Assembly (NCBI GenBank): GCA_038329965.1
Contig: JBBQNN010000006.1
Coordinates: 1 to 64,000 of the forward strand
Length of the DNA: 64,000 nucleotides
Direction: 5' to 3'
DNA from: QHCA01 sp003244095
GTDB lineage: Bacteria; Actinomycetota; Actinomycetes; Mycobacteriales; QHCA01
The position numbers were made by a program, and so were the translations under genes. Positions 16,487-25,271 of the stretch are shown piece by piece. The notes below the pieces were generated by a model. It searched no databases and was not told the DNA's origin. It saw only the letters and a program-made list of their open reading frames with translations. Each line of letters starts with the position of its first letter. Positions within the stretch are counted from its first letter, which is position 1.

Positions 16487-17413
16487 ATGACCGCATCCGA
16501 CCAGCGAACCGATCCACCCGGCGGCACCGGAGTCCTGGCCGGGCGGCCCGTGGCCCGCATCGGCTTCGGCGCCATGCAGCTGCCCGGGCCCGGCGTGTGG
16601 GGACCACCGCGCGACCGGCATATGGCCCTGGCCGTACTCCGCCGTGCCGTCGAGCTGGGTGTCGATCACATCGACACCGCCCAGTACTACGGCCCCGACG
16701 TCGCCAACGAGCTGATCCACGCCGCCCTTCACCCGTACCCGGAGGACCTGGTGCTGGTGAGCAAGGTCGGGGCCGAACGAGATGCTCAGGGCGGCTGGGC
16801 TTCCGCCCAGCAACCCGAACAGCTCCGCGCCGGCGTGGAGGCCAACCTCCGGAGCCTCGCCGTCGAACGCCTCGGCGCCGTGAACCTGCGCCTGCTCGAC
16901 GCCGGAGATGGCGACGGCGACGAAACCGCGGGCCACGGCATCGACCTCGACAGCCAGCTCGCCGAGATGGTCGCGCTGCGCGACGAAGGCAAGATCGGCG
17001 GCATCGGGATCAGCAACGTCACCGCCGAGACACTCCGGCAGGCGCTGCCCGCCGGCATCACCTGTGTGCAGAACCCGTACAGCGTCCTCGACCGCTCGGG
17101 CGAGCCGATCCTGCACCTGTGCCAGCAGCACGACATCGCGTGGGTGCCGTTCTTCCCGCTCGGCTCGGCCTTCCCCGGCATGCCGAAGGTGACCGAACAC
17201 CCCGCCGTGGTCGCGGCCGCCACCACCCTCGCTGTCACGCCGGCCCAGGTCGGCCTGGCCTGGCTGCTCGCCCACGACCCACACGTCCTGCTGATCCCCG
17301 GCACCTCCAGCCTGGACCACCTGGCAGAGAACATCGCGACCGCCGACGTGCGCCTCGACACCGACACGATGAAGATCCTCGACGACCTGGCCCTCCCGCC
17401 CGCCGGTCCGTAG
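16487..17413 (+). CDS. aldo/keto reductase
   Basis: 308 residues, TIM-barrel NAD(P)H-dependent oxidoreductase. Catalytic-site positions D63 (HIDTAQYYGPD), Y68 and K93 (LVSKVGAE) are present. The fourth residue, usually His in 'xLxH', appears as Asp in VNLRLLD, a variant seen in a subgroup of the family. C-terminal LLIPGTSSLDHLAENI is the cofactor-binding loop. RBS AGGAGAG lies before ATG 16487. Follows the amidase by 91 bp and may act on a product of the same route. Confidence 0.88.
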   Translation: MTASDQRTDPPGGTGVLAGRPVARIGFGAMQLPGPGVWGPPRDRHMALAVLRRAVELGVDHIDTAQYYGPDVANELIHAALHPYPEDLVLVSKVGAERDAQGGWASAQQPEQLRAGVEANLRSLAVERLGAVNLRLLDAGDGDGDETAGHGIDLDSQLAEMVALRDEGKIGGIGISNVTAETLRQALPAGITCVQNPYSVLDRSGEPILHLCQQHDIAWVPFFPLGSAFPGMPKVTEHPAVVAAATTLAVTPAQVGLAWLLAHDPHVLLIPGTSSLDHLAENIATADVRLDTDTMKILDDLALPPAGP

Positions 17414-17445
17414 GTGTCACTGACCGGCACCGCCGGTGAGCCGGC

Positions 17446-17967
17446 CTAACTGGTCGGAGATCCCGCAGGGATTTTTTCAAGGCTGTACGTGGCGCACTCC
17501 CGGGTCACCGAGTCGGTTTCGGGCGAGGTGATCAGGTCGATCAAAGCGGGGATCGCCGCATCGCTCTTCAGCGCGCCGAGCGCGACGACGATGCCGTCCT
17601 GCACGTCGACATCGGTCTCAGCCCGCAGCGCAGCGAGGAGGAGCCCGACGACGTCCCCGGCCTGCTCTCCCAGTCCCGCCATCACCGCGGCCGCGTCTTC
17701 TCGACTCCGAGCGTCACCACTGGCCAGCATGCGGGTGAGATATGGCAGCGACTGGCGGCCGCAAGCGATCAGACCCAAACCCGCGGTCTGCCGTTTGTCG
17801 AAGTCGCCGGTGGCCATCGCTTCGAGGTGCAGGCGAAAGTAGCCGTCCGCCGGTCGGCTCGACTCGCTCGCGGCCTGCTCCTCACGGGGCTGCATTGTCC
17901 GCCGCCGCAGGCTCCGAGCATCCGACGCGACGTGGTCCTCCCTGGAGGGTGTGGCAGCACGTGTCAT
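17446..17967 (-). CDS. HEAT-repeat-like protein
   Basis: 173 residues. After a charged, low-complexity N-terminus (about 1-45), three helical pairs follow, rich in A/L and of HEAT or PBS-lyase type (TAGLGLIACGRQSLPYLTRM, DAAAVMAGLGEQAGDVVGLL, DGIVVALGALKSDAAIPALI). Such repeats bind other proteins; no catalytic residues are apparent. It stands alone, converging on the aldo/keto reductase, whose terminator lies within its 3' end. Confidence 0.65.
   Translation of the reverse strand: MTRAATPSREDHVASDARSLRRRTMQPREEQAASESSRPADGYFRLHLEAMATGDFDKRQTAGLGLIACGRQSLPYLTRMLASGDARSREDAAAVMAGLGEQAGDVVGLLLAALRAETDVDVQDGIVVALGALKSDAAIPALIDLITSPETDSVTRECATYSLEKIPAGSPTS
17460..17477 (+). terminator. short rho-independent terminator after the aldo/keto reductase
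   Basis: ATCCC-GCA-GGGAT followed by a T tract (17472-17477), 47 bp after the reductase stop. The 5-bp stem is short, but the T run is rare in this GC-rich DNA. It overlaps the coding end of the converging HEAT gene. Confidence 0.45.
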
Positions 17968-18127
17968 GACTGACCTGTCCTTCGCTCTGTGGGTGCTCAG
18001 ACGCCGGCTTCAACGAGCCTGAGACTGCCCGAGCAACCTTGGGCTCACCTGTCAGTCACCTGCGAGCCAGGTGCCAGGCGGCAGTTCGCGCGCGCCCGAA
18101 CGTCCCGGGCGTCGTCCGAACCTCGGC

Positions 18128-18157
18128 AACAGGTCGGTAACAGGTCGCGCGCATAAC
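18128..18157 (+). promoter_or_regulatory. SARP-type direct repeats and -10 element
   Basis: Two identical 9-bp repeats AACAGGTCG start at 18128 and 18139, an exact 11-bp pitch, and are followed by CATAAC (18152-18157) as a possible -10. SARP regulators bind heptameric direct repeats of 11-bp pitch placed just upstream of the -10. A SARP gene lies at 38759-40816. The rest of the 17968-18196 gap holds no gene. Confidence 0.5.
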
Positions 18158-18196
18158 TTCGCCTTGACTGGGCCGACATTTGTCATTGGGGGGCGC

Positions 18197-21100
18197 ATGG
18201 CCGCACGACGTTGGGCAGGGCTGATAGTGGCGGTTCTGGCTGCCGGGCTGCTGGGCACGATCAGCCAGCCCGCCGTGGCGGCCGCAGCCCCGAGACCGAC
18301 CAACGCCGACTCGATCGGCGAGATCGAGCGGCTCTTCCTCAACGACCCGAACGACCTTTGGTCCGGCGGAAGCATGGTCGTCGGTGGCCAGTTCGTCATC
18401 CTCCCTCGCAATCTGCTCATCGACCTACCGGCCAACCGGATGACCTTGCAGCAGCTGTTCATGCGCGCCCCGGAGGCCTGCCGGCAGCGCGGTGAGAGCG
18501 GGCTTGCGAAGGTCGACGTCTGCAACGCCACCGGGACCGGCGGCATTGCCACCGCAACGGCCAACCGCACCAGCACCGGAAACGTGATCGCCGGCGACCT
18601 GTTCATCGCCAAGGGCCTGCAGAACACCTCCGGCGCCGTCACCTACATCGATCACTCCGACGGCTTCTTCCGGCTGAACGGCAACCCGGGTGACCCCAAC
18701 ACCGGCGTGATGGTCCGGCTCAACGACCCGACCGGCCGGCACACCGTCCAGCAGGGCAAGGGCTGCGACACCAAAGCCTCCGCTGGACCCAACTGCAGCC
18801 CAGACCCGCGGTTCATGCTCGATTCCGACAATTACACCAACACGTTCAGCACCGGCTACCCGTATTGCCTGCCAAGCACGGTGGCCCGCACCTTCGTCGA
18901 CGTCCTCGACACCAACGGCAATGGCAACACCGCCGAGCGTCTCACCTCGCAGGGCACCGCCGCCGGCACCGGCGACACGCTGTGCCCGGACGCCAACCGG
19001 GCCACCGACGTGGCGGTGGACTCGCGCCGCTTCGCTCCCTTGCAACTCGGCGACAGCATCACGGTCAAAGGCAACTTCGAGACCATCGGCGGCGTGCGTT
19101 TCCTGTCCGCGCACTCCAGCACCATCTCCGTGGCTCTGTCCACGACCGGAGCCGCCGATCAGCCCGACTACGTGATCCTCAACGAGATGTACATCGACGC
19201 CCCCGGCTTCTACCGCGAGCGGGCCCGTGACCAGTTCCTGGGCGCCACGACCGAGGCCGACTCCGACGTCAACATCTGGACCGTCCACCGCGACCCGAAG
19301 ACGAACGCGGCGCACGAGTTCCCCATCGCAAGCGTCCTCGGGTGCGAGACGGCCGCCGGCCCGCTGACCTGCCGCCGCGTGCTGGGGCCGCACACGTTCC
19401 GCGTACGGCACGACGTCGACTTCCTGGTGGGGGCGAACGCCAAGCTCAACCCGTGTATCCAGCTGATGGCCGACGCGCGCTTCGCCTTCGACAACCTCTG
19501 CCCCCAAGGTGGCACGATCGCCGAGCAGTTCGGCATCCTCAGCCCGATCTCCAAGGAAGTGCAGTTGCGCACCGGCCACGAGCTGGCCGACAAGTCCCGG
19601 GCAGGGGGCCCGATCCTCAAGTCCGTCGATGTCAGGGGCACCGAGGCCACGCATGGCCAGTACCTCTTCCCGATGGGCGTCGGCCTGGGGGGCATCGAGT
19701 TGCCGGCATTCGCCGAGATCAACGTGGGCCTGCTAGACAACCCACGCAACTTCGAGGGGCTGCCGTGGACGCTGGACCGGCGGCTGTCGCCGAACGGTTG
19801 CATGGGCGCGGGCGGCTGCGAGGCCACACCGCAGCTGCTCGACCCCTACCCGGCCTCGGGCATCGACCCCCGCAACACCGGCAACACCACCCCGAACCCG
19901 CCGTTCGACAACCCCACCTACACGGCCAGCATGCTGTCCTTCGAGCGCGACCGGATGCTGTCCTTCGTCTCACCCGACCCCGCGGTCAACAACTTCGACG
20001 GTGACAAGACGGTGCTGGCGTGCTGCCCGGCGGAGCCGCCGTACCAGACGATTGCCCAGACCCCGGACCTGAACGGCATCAACGTGCCGCCGACCACGTA
20101 CGCAGACTCGGCCAGTACGGCGACAGACACGGCCGGCAACATCGACGTACTCGGCAACGACGTGGCCAACGACGACCCGATCGATCCAGGCTCGGTGTCC
20201 ATCGACACCGCCGCGGTCGACGGAACGGCCGCCCCGAACGCTGAAGGCACGATCACGTACACGCCCAATCCCGGCTTCACCGGCACGGACACGTTCCGCT
20301 ACCGCGTGAAGGACCAGATCGGCGCCTCCTCGAACGCCTCGACCGTCACCGTGACGGTTGCGCCGGCACCTGCACCCGCGCCGGCGCTCAGCGGCATCAG
20401 CCCGGCGAGCGGCCTGGTCGGCGACCAGGTGACCCTCACAGGCACCAACCTCTCCGGCGTCACCTCCGTGCTGTTCGGCGGCGTCGCAACGGGGTCGTTC
20501 ACGGTCAACGCCGCGGGTACGCAGATCAGCACGAGGGTGCCCGGCGGCGGCGCCACGGGGTCGGTCAGCGTCACGGCGCCGGGCGGCACGGCGGCGACCG
20601 CCGACACGTTCACGGTGATCCCGCCCGCCCCGACGGTCACCGGCGTCAACCCCATTTCGGGCATAGAGGGTGACCCCGTCACCATCACCGGCACCGGCCT
20701 GGCCACCGTGAGCACGGTCTCCTTCAACGGCGCGATCCAGACCGTTTTCCAGAGTGTCAGCGACACCCAGATCAAGACCAGTGTTCCGATCGGCGCGCCG
20801 AACGGCACGAATGCGGTCGTCGTGACGACCAGCGGCGGGACCACCAACGGCGGTTCCTTCACCGTCAATCCACCGCCGGCGACGGTGCACGAGATCACGA
20901 GTATCAGCCCGACGAGCGGCCCGGTCGGCACGGTCGTGTCGATCAACGGCACCGGCCTCACCGGGGTCACCGGGGTCACGATCGGCGGTGTCGCCGCCAC
21001 CCAGTTCACCAGCAACAGCTCGACATCGGTCTCGGTGGCCGTACCACCCGACGCCGTGAGCGGGTCGGTCGTCGTCAGGCGCGGTGGGGGTGACGTGGTC

Positions 21101-21721
21101 GGACCGACGTACACGGTCGTCGCCGCCCTCACATCGCCGGCCGCCCCGGTGGCCGGCACGGCGACGCCGGGCAACGGCCGAGCCAGCCTGACCTGGACCG
21201 CGCCGGCCGACGGAGGCTCACCGATCACGGGCTACACGGTGCAGGCCGTCCGGGTCTCCACCGGTGCCGTCACCGCCGTCACGGTCGGGCCCACAGCGAC
21301 GAGCGGGACGGTGACCGGCCTGTCCAACGGTACGACCTACCAGCTGCGGGTACAGGCCATCAACAATCTCGGCCCCAGCGGATTCTCCGGGCTGTCCAAC
21401 GTGGTGAAGCCCGGCACGGTGCCGGGCGCCCCCGCGATCGGCACTGCCACCGGCGGCGGGACCGCCGACCATCTCGTCACGGCACTCGCCCGCTGGACAG
21501 CGCCGGTCTCCACCGGGGGCTCGCCGATCACGCAGTACTCGGTGACCGCGATCCGGCGGACCACCGGAAAGCGCACCACGAAGCTCGTCGCAGCGACCGC
21601 CCGAAGCGCCACGATCAGCGGATTGGCCGCCGGAGCCACGTATACATTTGTGGTCAGTGCCGTGAACGCCATCGGCACCGGCGCAACGTCAGCAGCTTCG
21701 AACAGCGTTGTCGCTCGCTGA
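18197..21721 (+). CDS. large secreted surface protein with cadherin-like, TIG and FN3 domains
   Basis: 1174 residues from ATG 18197, chosen because a Sec signal peptide (MAARRWAGLIVAVLAAGLLG ... AVAAAAP) starts there. Residues about 35-600 form a large domain shared with the product of 43961-45739 (NDP-GR, DPRF, TGYPYCLP). Then come a cadherin/Big_9-like domain (about 630-720, GTITYTPNPGFTGTDTFRYR), three TIG/IPT domains (about 730-975), an FN3 domain (about 980-1075) and a C-terminal FN3-like module (1077-1174) ending SVVAR. Probably extracellular, anchored or assembled at the surface. Function unknown; placed before the copper genes. Confidence 0.8.
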   Translation: MAARRWAGLIVAVLAAGLLGTISQPAVAAAAPRPTNADSIGEIERLFLNDPNDLWSGGSMVVGGQFVILPRNLLIDLPANRMTLQQLFMRAPEACRQRGESGLAKVDVCNATGTGGIATATANRTSTGNVIAGDLFIAKGLQNTSGAVTYIDHSDGFFRLNGNPGDPNTGVMVRLNDPTGRHTVQQGKGCDTKASAGPNCSPDPRFMLDSDNYTNTFSTGYPYCLPSTVARTFVDVLDTNGNGNTAERLTSQGTAAGTGDTLCPDANRATDVAVDSRRFAPLQLGDSITVKGNFETIGGVRFLSAHSSTISVALSTTGAADQPDYVILNEMYIDAPGFYRERARDQFLGATTEADSDVNIWTVHRDPKTNAAHEFPIASVLGCETAAGPLTCRRVLGPHTFRVRHDVDFLVGANAKLNPCIQLMADARFAFDNLCPQGGTIAEQFGILSPISKEVQLRTGHELADKSRAGGPILKSVDVRGTEATHGQYLFPMGVGLGGIELPAFAEINVGLLDNPRNFEGLPWTLDRRLSPNGCMGAGGCEATPQLLDPYPASGIDPRNTGNTTPNPPFDNPTYTASMLSFERDRMLSFVSPDPAVNNFDGDKTVLACCPAEPPYQTIAQTPDLNGINVPPTTYADSASTATDTAGNIDVLGNDVANDDPIDPGSVSIDTAAVDGTAAPNAEGTITYTPNPGFTGTDTFRYRVKDQIGASSNASTVTVTVAPAPAPAPALSGISPASGLVGDQVTLTGTNLSGVTSVLFGGVATGSFTVNAAGTQISTRVPGGGATGSVSVTAPGGTAATADTFTVIPPAPTVTGVNPISGIEGDPVTITGTGLATVSTVSFNGAIQTVFQSVSDTQIKTSVPIGAPNGTNAVVVTTSGGTTNGGSFTVNPPPATVHEITSISPTSGPVGTVVSINGTGLTGVTGVTIGGVAATQFTSNSSTSVSVAVPPDAVSGSVVVRRGGGDVVGPTYTVVAALTSPAAPVAGTATPGNGRASLTWTAPADGGSPITGYTVQAVRVSTGAVTAVTVGPTATSGTVTGLSNGTTYQLRVQAINNLGPSGFSGLSNVVKPGTVPGAPAIGTATGGGTADHLVTALARWTAPVSTGGSPITQYSVTAIRRTTGKRTTKLVAATARSATISGLAAGATYTFVVSAVNAIGTGATSAASNSVVAR

Positions 21722-21843
21722 TCCGCGCGCCTCGCGCGAGACCGGCGGCACCGCGCCCTGGCCGTACGCGTGCCGCACGCGGGGTTAGCGTTGACTCCGA
21801 CAGGTGGTTTCGCAGGCGATGCGACGGGTTTCGGCTCAGGGCG

Positions 21844-23724
21844 GTGAGTGACATCGACGCTTCGAGGAAGACCGGTGCGCGCGCATCCGCCCGAATCGGC
21901 CGCCGGGCCGCCCTGCTAGTCGCCATCAGTGTGGGGCTGCTGATCCCGGCGACACCCGCCTGGGCCCACGCCCAGCTCCAGACCACTACCCCGGCGGCCG
22001 GCTCGCGCCTGACCAGCGCTCCGAGCAGCGTCACCCTGCAGTTCAGCGAGGGCGTCAACGTCACCCCCCAGGGGGTCAAGGTGTTCGACGCCCGTGGCAA
22101 GCGCATGGACCTGGGCGCGGCCCGCCATCCCGCCGTCGGTGCCACGTTCGTCGTGCTGGCTCCTCTGCGGCCGCAGCTGCCAGACGGGACGTACGCCGTG
22201 GTCTGGCGGGCGGTGTCTGACGACGCGCACCCTGTGCAGGGCGCCTTCACGTTCGGCGTGGGCTCGGGCGCGCTGACACGGGTGTCTGCGCCCGGCTCGG
22301 CTGGTGGCGGCACGAACCTCCCGGTGAGCGTGACCTTCGCGGTCATCCGTTGGTCGGTCTTCTGCGGATTGGCCCTGCTGATCGGGGGTGCCGCCTTCCT
22401 GCTGCTGTGCTGGCCACGCGGACGGGTCGACGCTCGAGCCAAGTCACTGCTGTGGGGCGGCTGGGCGGCCGTCAGCGGTGCCAGTTTCCTCGCGCTGGCC
22501 CTGCAAGGCCCGTACACCGACGGCGGCGGCCTGCTCGACGCCATGACGGCAAGCTCGTTCGGCGCCACGCTGACCACGCGATTTGGCGCCGTACTGTCAT
22601 TGCGCCTGGTCCTGCTCGGCCTGTCGGCCATGTGGCTGACTTGGCAACTACCCCGGTGGCTGCCCGATGCCCCGCCGGCCCCGCCGGCCCCGCCGCCGAA
22701 GGCGCCGGCGGTCATCACCGGCGCGGCGCTCGCGCTGGGGCTGCTGGCCACCTGGCCGCCGACCGGACATGCGGGGGCCGGCTCACAGGTCGCCCTGGCC
22801 GCCCCCGTCGACGTCGCCCATCTGGCCGCGATGTCCCTCTGGCTCGGTGGCCTTGCCATGCTCGCGCTGACCCTGCTGCCCACCCGGCGTGCGGCCCACC
22901 TGGCCAGGGCGCTACCGGTCTTCTCCCGGCTCGCCTTCTGCAGCGTCGTGGTCCTGATCGTCACGGGGGCGTATCAGAGCTGGCGGCAGGTGGGCACCCT
23001 GCCCGCGTTCACGGGCACGACATATGGCCGACTGCTCCTCCTCAAGCTGGTCGTCTTCGTCGCGTTGATCGCGCTGGCCAACCTCGGCCGCCGCTTCGTG
23101 CAGCGCCACTACGGCCCGGCGCGCTTCGCCGCCGTCGAGGCCGGCCCAGAGGTGCCGGCCGGCGCCGTCACGGCGGGTGAATTGGCGCTCGTCGGAGCCC
23201 GCCGGCCAGCCGACCGCGGGCCGCCGGTGAGCAGGTCGATGCCGCTGCCCCTGGGAGATGACCAGGGCCTCGGGCCGGTGGACCCCCGGGCAAGCGGCAG
23301 GCTGCGGCGGTCGCTGCTCGTCGAGGTGTTCCTCGGCGTCGTCGTGCTCGCCCTGACCAGCGTCCTGGTCGCATCCGCGCCGGCCCGCAACACCTATCAC
23401 CCGACGGCCCGGGCCACACTGACCTTTCCGGCCGCGACCGTACGAGTGGTCGTCTCACCGGCCCGCGCAGGACAGAACCTCATCGACCTGCAGGTGGTCG
23501 ACAAGGCCGGCCGGCCGCTGACGGTTGCCCAGGTCCGAGCCGCAGTGAGCCTGCCCAGCCGGCGGCTCAGCCAGCTGCCGGTGCGCTTCGAGCGCGCTGG
23601 GCCGGGCCACTGGACAGCAGCCGCGGCCAACGTGCCCTTCGCCGGCCGGTGGCAGCTCAGTGTCACGGTGCGCGCGGGCGACTCCAGCGAGTCCACCGTC
23701 ACCACCACCATCCGGATCCGCTAA
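21844..23724 (+). CDS. CopC-CopD fusion copper resistance/uptake protein
   Basis: 626 residues. A signal segment ends at PAWAH; the mature CopC domain (about 42-135) begins with the Cu-binding N-terminal His (AHAQLQTTTPAAGSRL) and has the partner SDDAHPVQGAFTFGV. About eight membrane helices follow (150-420, CopD; includes LPVFSRLAFCSVVVLIVTGA). After a polar insert and one more helix (about 490) there is an extracytoplasmic beta domain (about 520-626). CopC binds periplasmic copper and CopD moves it across the membrane; in bacteria with secreted multicopper oxidases the pair can supply copper. 16 bp from the PCuAC-like gene. Confidence 0.88.
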   Translation: MSDIDASRKTGARASARIGRRAALLVAISVGLLIPATPAWAHAQLQTTTPAAGSRLTSAPSSVTLQFSEGVNVTPQGVKVFDARGKRMDLGAARHPAVGATFVVLAPLRPQLPDGTYAVVWRAVSDDAHPVQGAFTFGVGSGALTRVSAPGSAGGGTNLPVSVTFAVIRWSVFCGLALLIGGAAFLLLCWPRGRVDARAKSLLWGGWAAVSGASFLALALQGPYTDGGGLLDAMTASSFGATLTTRFGAVLSLRLVLLGLSAMWLTWQLPRWLPDAPPAPPAPPPKAPAVITGAALALGLLATWPPTGHAGAGSQVALAAPVDVAHLAAMSLWLGGLAMLALTLLPTRRAAHLARALPVFSRLAFCSVVVLIVTGAYQSWRQVGTLPAFTGTTYGRLLLLKLVVFVALIALANLGRRFVQRHYGPARFAAVEAGPEVPAGAVTAGELALVGARRPADRGPPVSRSMPLPLGDDQGLGPVDPRASGRLRRSLLVEVFLGVVVLALTSVLVASAPARNTYHPTARATLTFPAATVRVVVSPARAGQNLIDLQVVDKAGRPLTVAQVRAAVSLPSRRLSQLPVRFERAGPGHWTAAAANVPFAGRWQLSVTVRAGDSSESTVTTTIRIR

Positions 23725-23739
23725 CCGTGGGGCGAGATC

Positions 23740-24435
23740 ATGAGCAGTTCAGGTAAGCGCAAGGGGACGGGGCAGCCTTCGTCCCGGCCGAGCGCCAAGA
23801 AGGCGAGCGCCACCAAGGCGAGTGCCACGAAGGCGAGTGCCGCCAAGCAGCCAGGCACGAAGCCGGTCAAGGAGAGCCCCAGCACGGCCCGTCCCTCGAC
23901 GCAGGGAGGCGCCGAACGGTCGACCGCGACGGTGCCGGCATCGCGAGCAGCCACGGCCGCGTCGCCGCGAGCGGGGTATCTCGCCGGCGCTCTCGTCCTC
24001 CTCGTCGGGCTCGGCGGTCTCTGGCATGCGACCCAGTCCACGGCGGCCGCCGCGCCGAAGGCCCCGGGGGCGTCGACCGTGGGTGCGACCGTGAGCCAGG
24101 CGGGGATCGTCGTCCGTGATGCCTACCTCAAGCCGAACGGGCCCACCGACGCGCTGGTCTACTTCACGGTGACCAACCAGGGCACCGGCCCCGACTTCCT
24201 CACGGCTGTCAGCTCCGAGGAGGTCGCGCACGACGCGACGCTGTATCTCGGTGGCGAGGAGACCTCCACCGGCGCGCTCAGCATCGGTGGGGGCTCCACC
24301 GAGCGGCTGGTCCCTGGCGGCCCGCACGTCCGGCTCGGACTGTACGACGCGCTCCTGCTGAAGCACCCCGTCACCCTGACTCTGAAGTTCACCCGGGCCG
24401 GAACGATCAAGGTGCGGGCGTCGGTCCGCGCCTAG
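23740..24435 (+). CDS. membrane-anchored PCuAC-like copper chaperone
   Basis: 231 residues. A Lys/Ala-rich cytoplasmic tail with tandem KASATKASATKASAAK repeats precedes one membrane helix (YLAGALVLLVGLGGLW, about 78-95) and a C-terminal PCuAC (DUF461) domain (IVVRDAYLKPNGPTDALVYF, LVPGGPHVRL). In the family, copper is held by H(M)x10Mx21HxM. Here the first His (EEVAHD) and the later His (GGPHVRL) remain, but the methionines are replaced, so copper binding may be altered or lost. Cotranscribed with the CopC-CopD gene; its stop overlaps the converging small gene by 4 bp. Confidence 0.75.
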   Translation: MSSSGKRKGTGQPSSRPSAKKASATKASATKASAAKQPGTKPVKESPSTARPSTQGGAERSTATVPASRAATAASPRAGYLAGALVLLVGLGGLWHATQSTAAAAPKAPGASTVGATVSQAGIVVRDAYLKPNGPTDALVYFTVTNQGTGPDFLTAVSSEEVAHDATLYLGGEETSTGALSIGGGSTERLVPGGPHVRLGLYDALLLKHPVTLTLKFTRAGTIKVRASVRA

Positions 24436-24650
24436 CCACCGGAGTCAGGCCCCCACCAGACACCGTCGCGTCGCCCGTCGATGAGGGCGCGCACCGCGGC
24501 CAGCGCAATGGCCGGCCCGACGATGGTTTCCAGGGCGAGCCGGGCCGTCTCCTCGCGGCCGCAGCGCTGGCCGCGAGTGAGCACACAGGCCGCCGCGTCA
24601 ACCAGCGCGGATAGCGGGCGCCAGGCGATGGCGGTCTCGGTGGCGAGCAA
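24432..24650 (-). CDS. possible small alpha-helical protein
   Basis: 72 residues from a TTG at 24650: LLATETAIAWRPLSALVDAA, then TARLALETIVGPAIALAAVRALIDG. Composition and helix periodicity look coding, more so than the overlapping frame. It overlaps the 3' end of 24598-24852 by about 53 bp and would be the third gene of this small operon, as at the 1.9-2.7 kb locus, though the two third genes do not resemble each other. Start and reality are uncertain. Confidence 0.4.
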   Translation of the reverse strand: MLATETAIAWRPLSALVDAAACVLTRGQRCGREETARLALETIVGPAIALAAVRALIDGRRDGVWWGPDSGG

Positions 24651-24852
24651 TCCACCCCGCCGGGTCGGGGACGGCCCGGCGCGCCACGACCAGCCGGTCC
24701 TCCCGGTACAACGTCCGCCGGGCACCGTCACTGGTCACCACCGCCACCCGGCACAGAGCCGGATCACGCTGCACCGAAACCACCCGCTCCCCACCCGGCA
24801 GCACATCCCCCTCCGCCAGATACCACACCCGCACACAAACCGACCCCCTCAC
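24598..24852 (-). CDS. small 'YLAEGDVLP' protein, paralogue of 2154-2492
   Basis: 84 residues from GTG 24852, which overlaps the preceding stop as GTGA. The blocks VWYLAEGDVLP, VVSVQRDP, VAVVTSDGARR and REDRLVVAR align with the 2154-2492 product. The pattern suggests a small beta-barrel-like domain. The conserved order (zinc ribbon, then this gene, with a 4-bp overlap) at two places in 25 kb implies the two proteins work together. No known function. Confidence 0.6.
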   Translation of the reverse strand: MRGSVCVRVWYLAEGDVLPGGERVVSVQRDPALCRVAVVTSDGARRTLYREDRLVVARRAVPDPAGWIARHRDRHRLAPAIRAG

Positions 24853-25043
24853 CGCCGACCCCTCCGCTCATCAGGCCGGTGTCGACCCGCCCCAGCCGCA
24901 TGCCGCCGCCGAGACACCGGCCGCGGCGCAACCGGCTGCGGCGCAACGACAACCCCCGACCCGCCGCAGCCCTGGCACACCGCCCTGGCACCGTCCGCCC
25001 AACACAACCCGCCACACGACGGACACAACGGCTCTCCCGTCAT
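24849..25043 (-). CDS. small zinc-ribbon protein, paralogue of 2489-2668
   Basis: 64 residues from ATG 25043 (MTGEPLCPSCGGLCWADG, then ARAVCQGCGGSG). Two CxxC knuckles spaced as in the 2489-2668 protein should bind one zinc. The Pro/Arg-rich tail is divergent. First gene of the minus-strand unit, divergent from the XRE-HTH gene at 25272 over 228 bp. Confidence 0.6.
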   Translation of the reverse strand: MTGEPLCPSCGGLCWADGARAVCQGCGGSGVVVAPQPVAPRPVSRRRHAAGAGRHRPDERRGRR

Positions 25044-25271
25044 TCGGCCCACCACGCCTCTGACGGGAGATCACGTCCATGCTTCTTCAGTGCTTCCCAT
25101 TCCGGACCCCGCGCTGCAAGCTGGGTCCCTGCCTGTGGTTCGAGCGTCATGCCAAGATCGTGTCCGGGGCGGCGGCCCCGGGTAACGCCAGCCTGGGTAC
25201 CCACCGTGGATACACTCAGACACTCGTACACCTCCGCAGAAGTGAACAACGCGCCATCCGGGATCTCGCAC
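25044..25271. promoter_or_regulatory. divergent intergenic region with a GC hairpin
   Basis: 228 bp between the zinc-ribbon unit and the XRE-metalloprotease unit, with no convincing gene. It contains the inverted repeat CCGGGGC-GGCG-GCCCCGG (25164-25181), which could be an operator or a leader hairpin for the rightward genes. Both units are probably driven from here. Confidence 0.35.

Noticed and set aside
21760..21843. SARP-type repeats before the CopC-CopD gene
   Set aside because: ACAGGTG and GCAGGCG are spaced 12 bp apart and match poorly; too weak to call.
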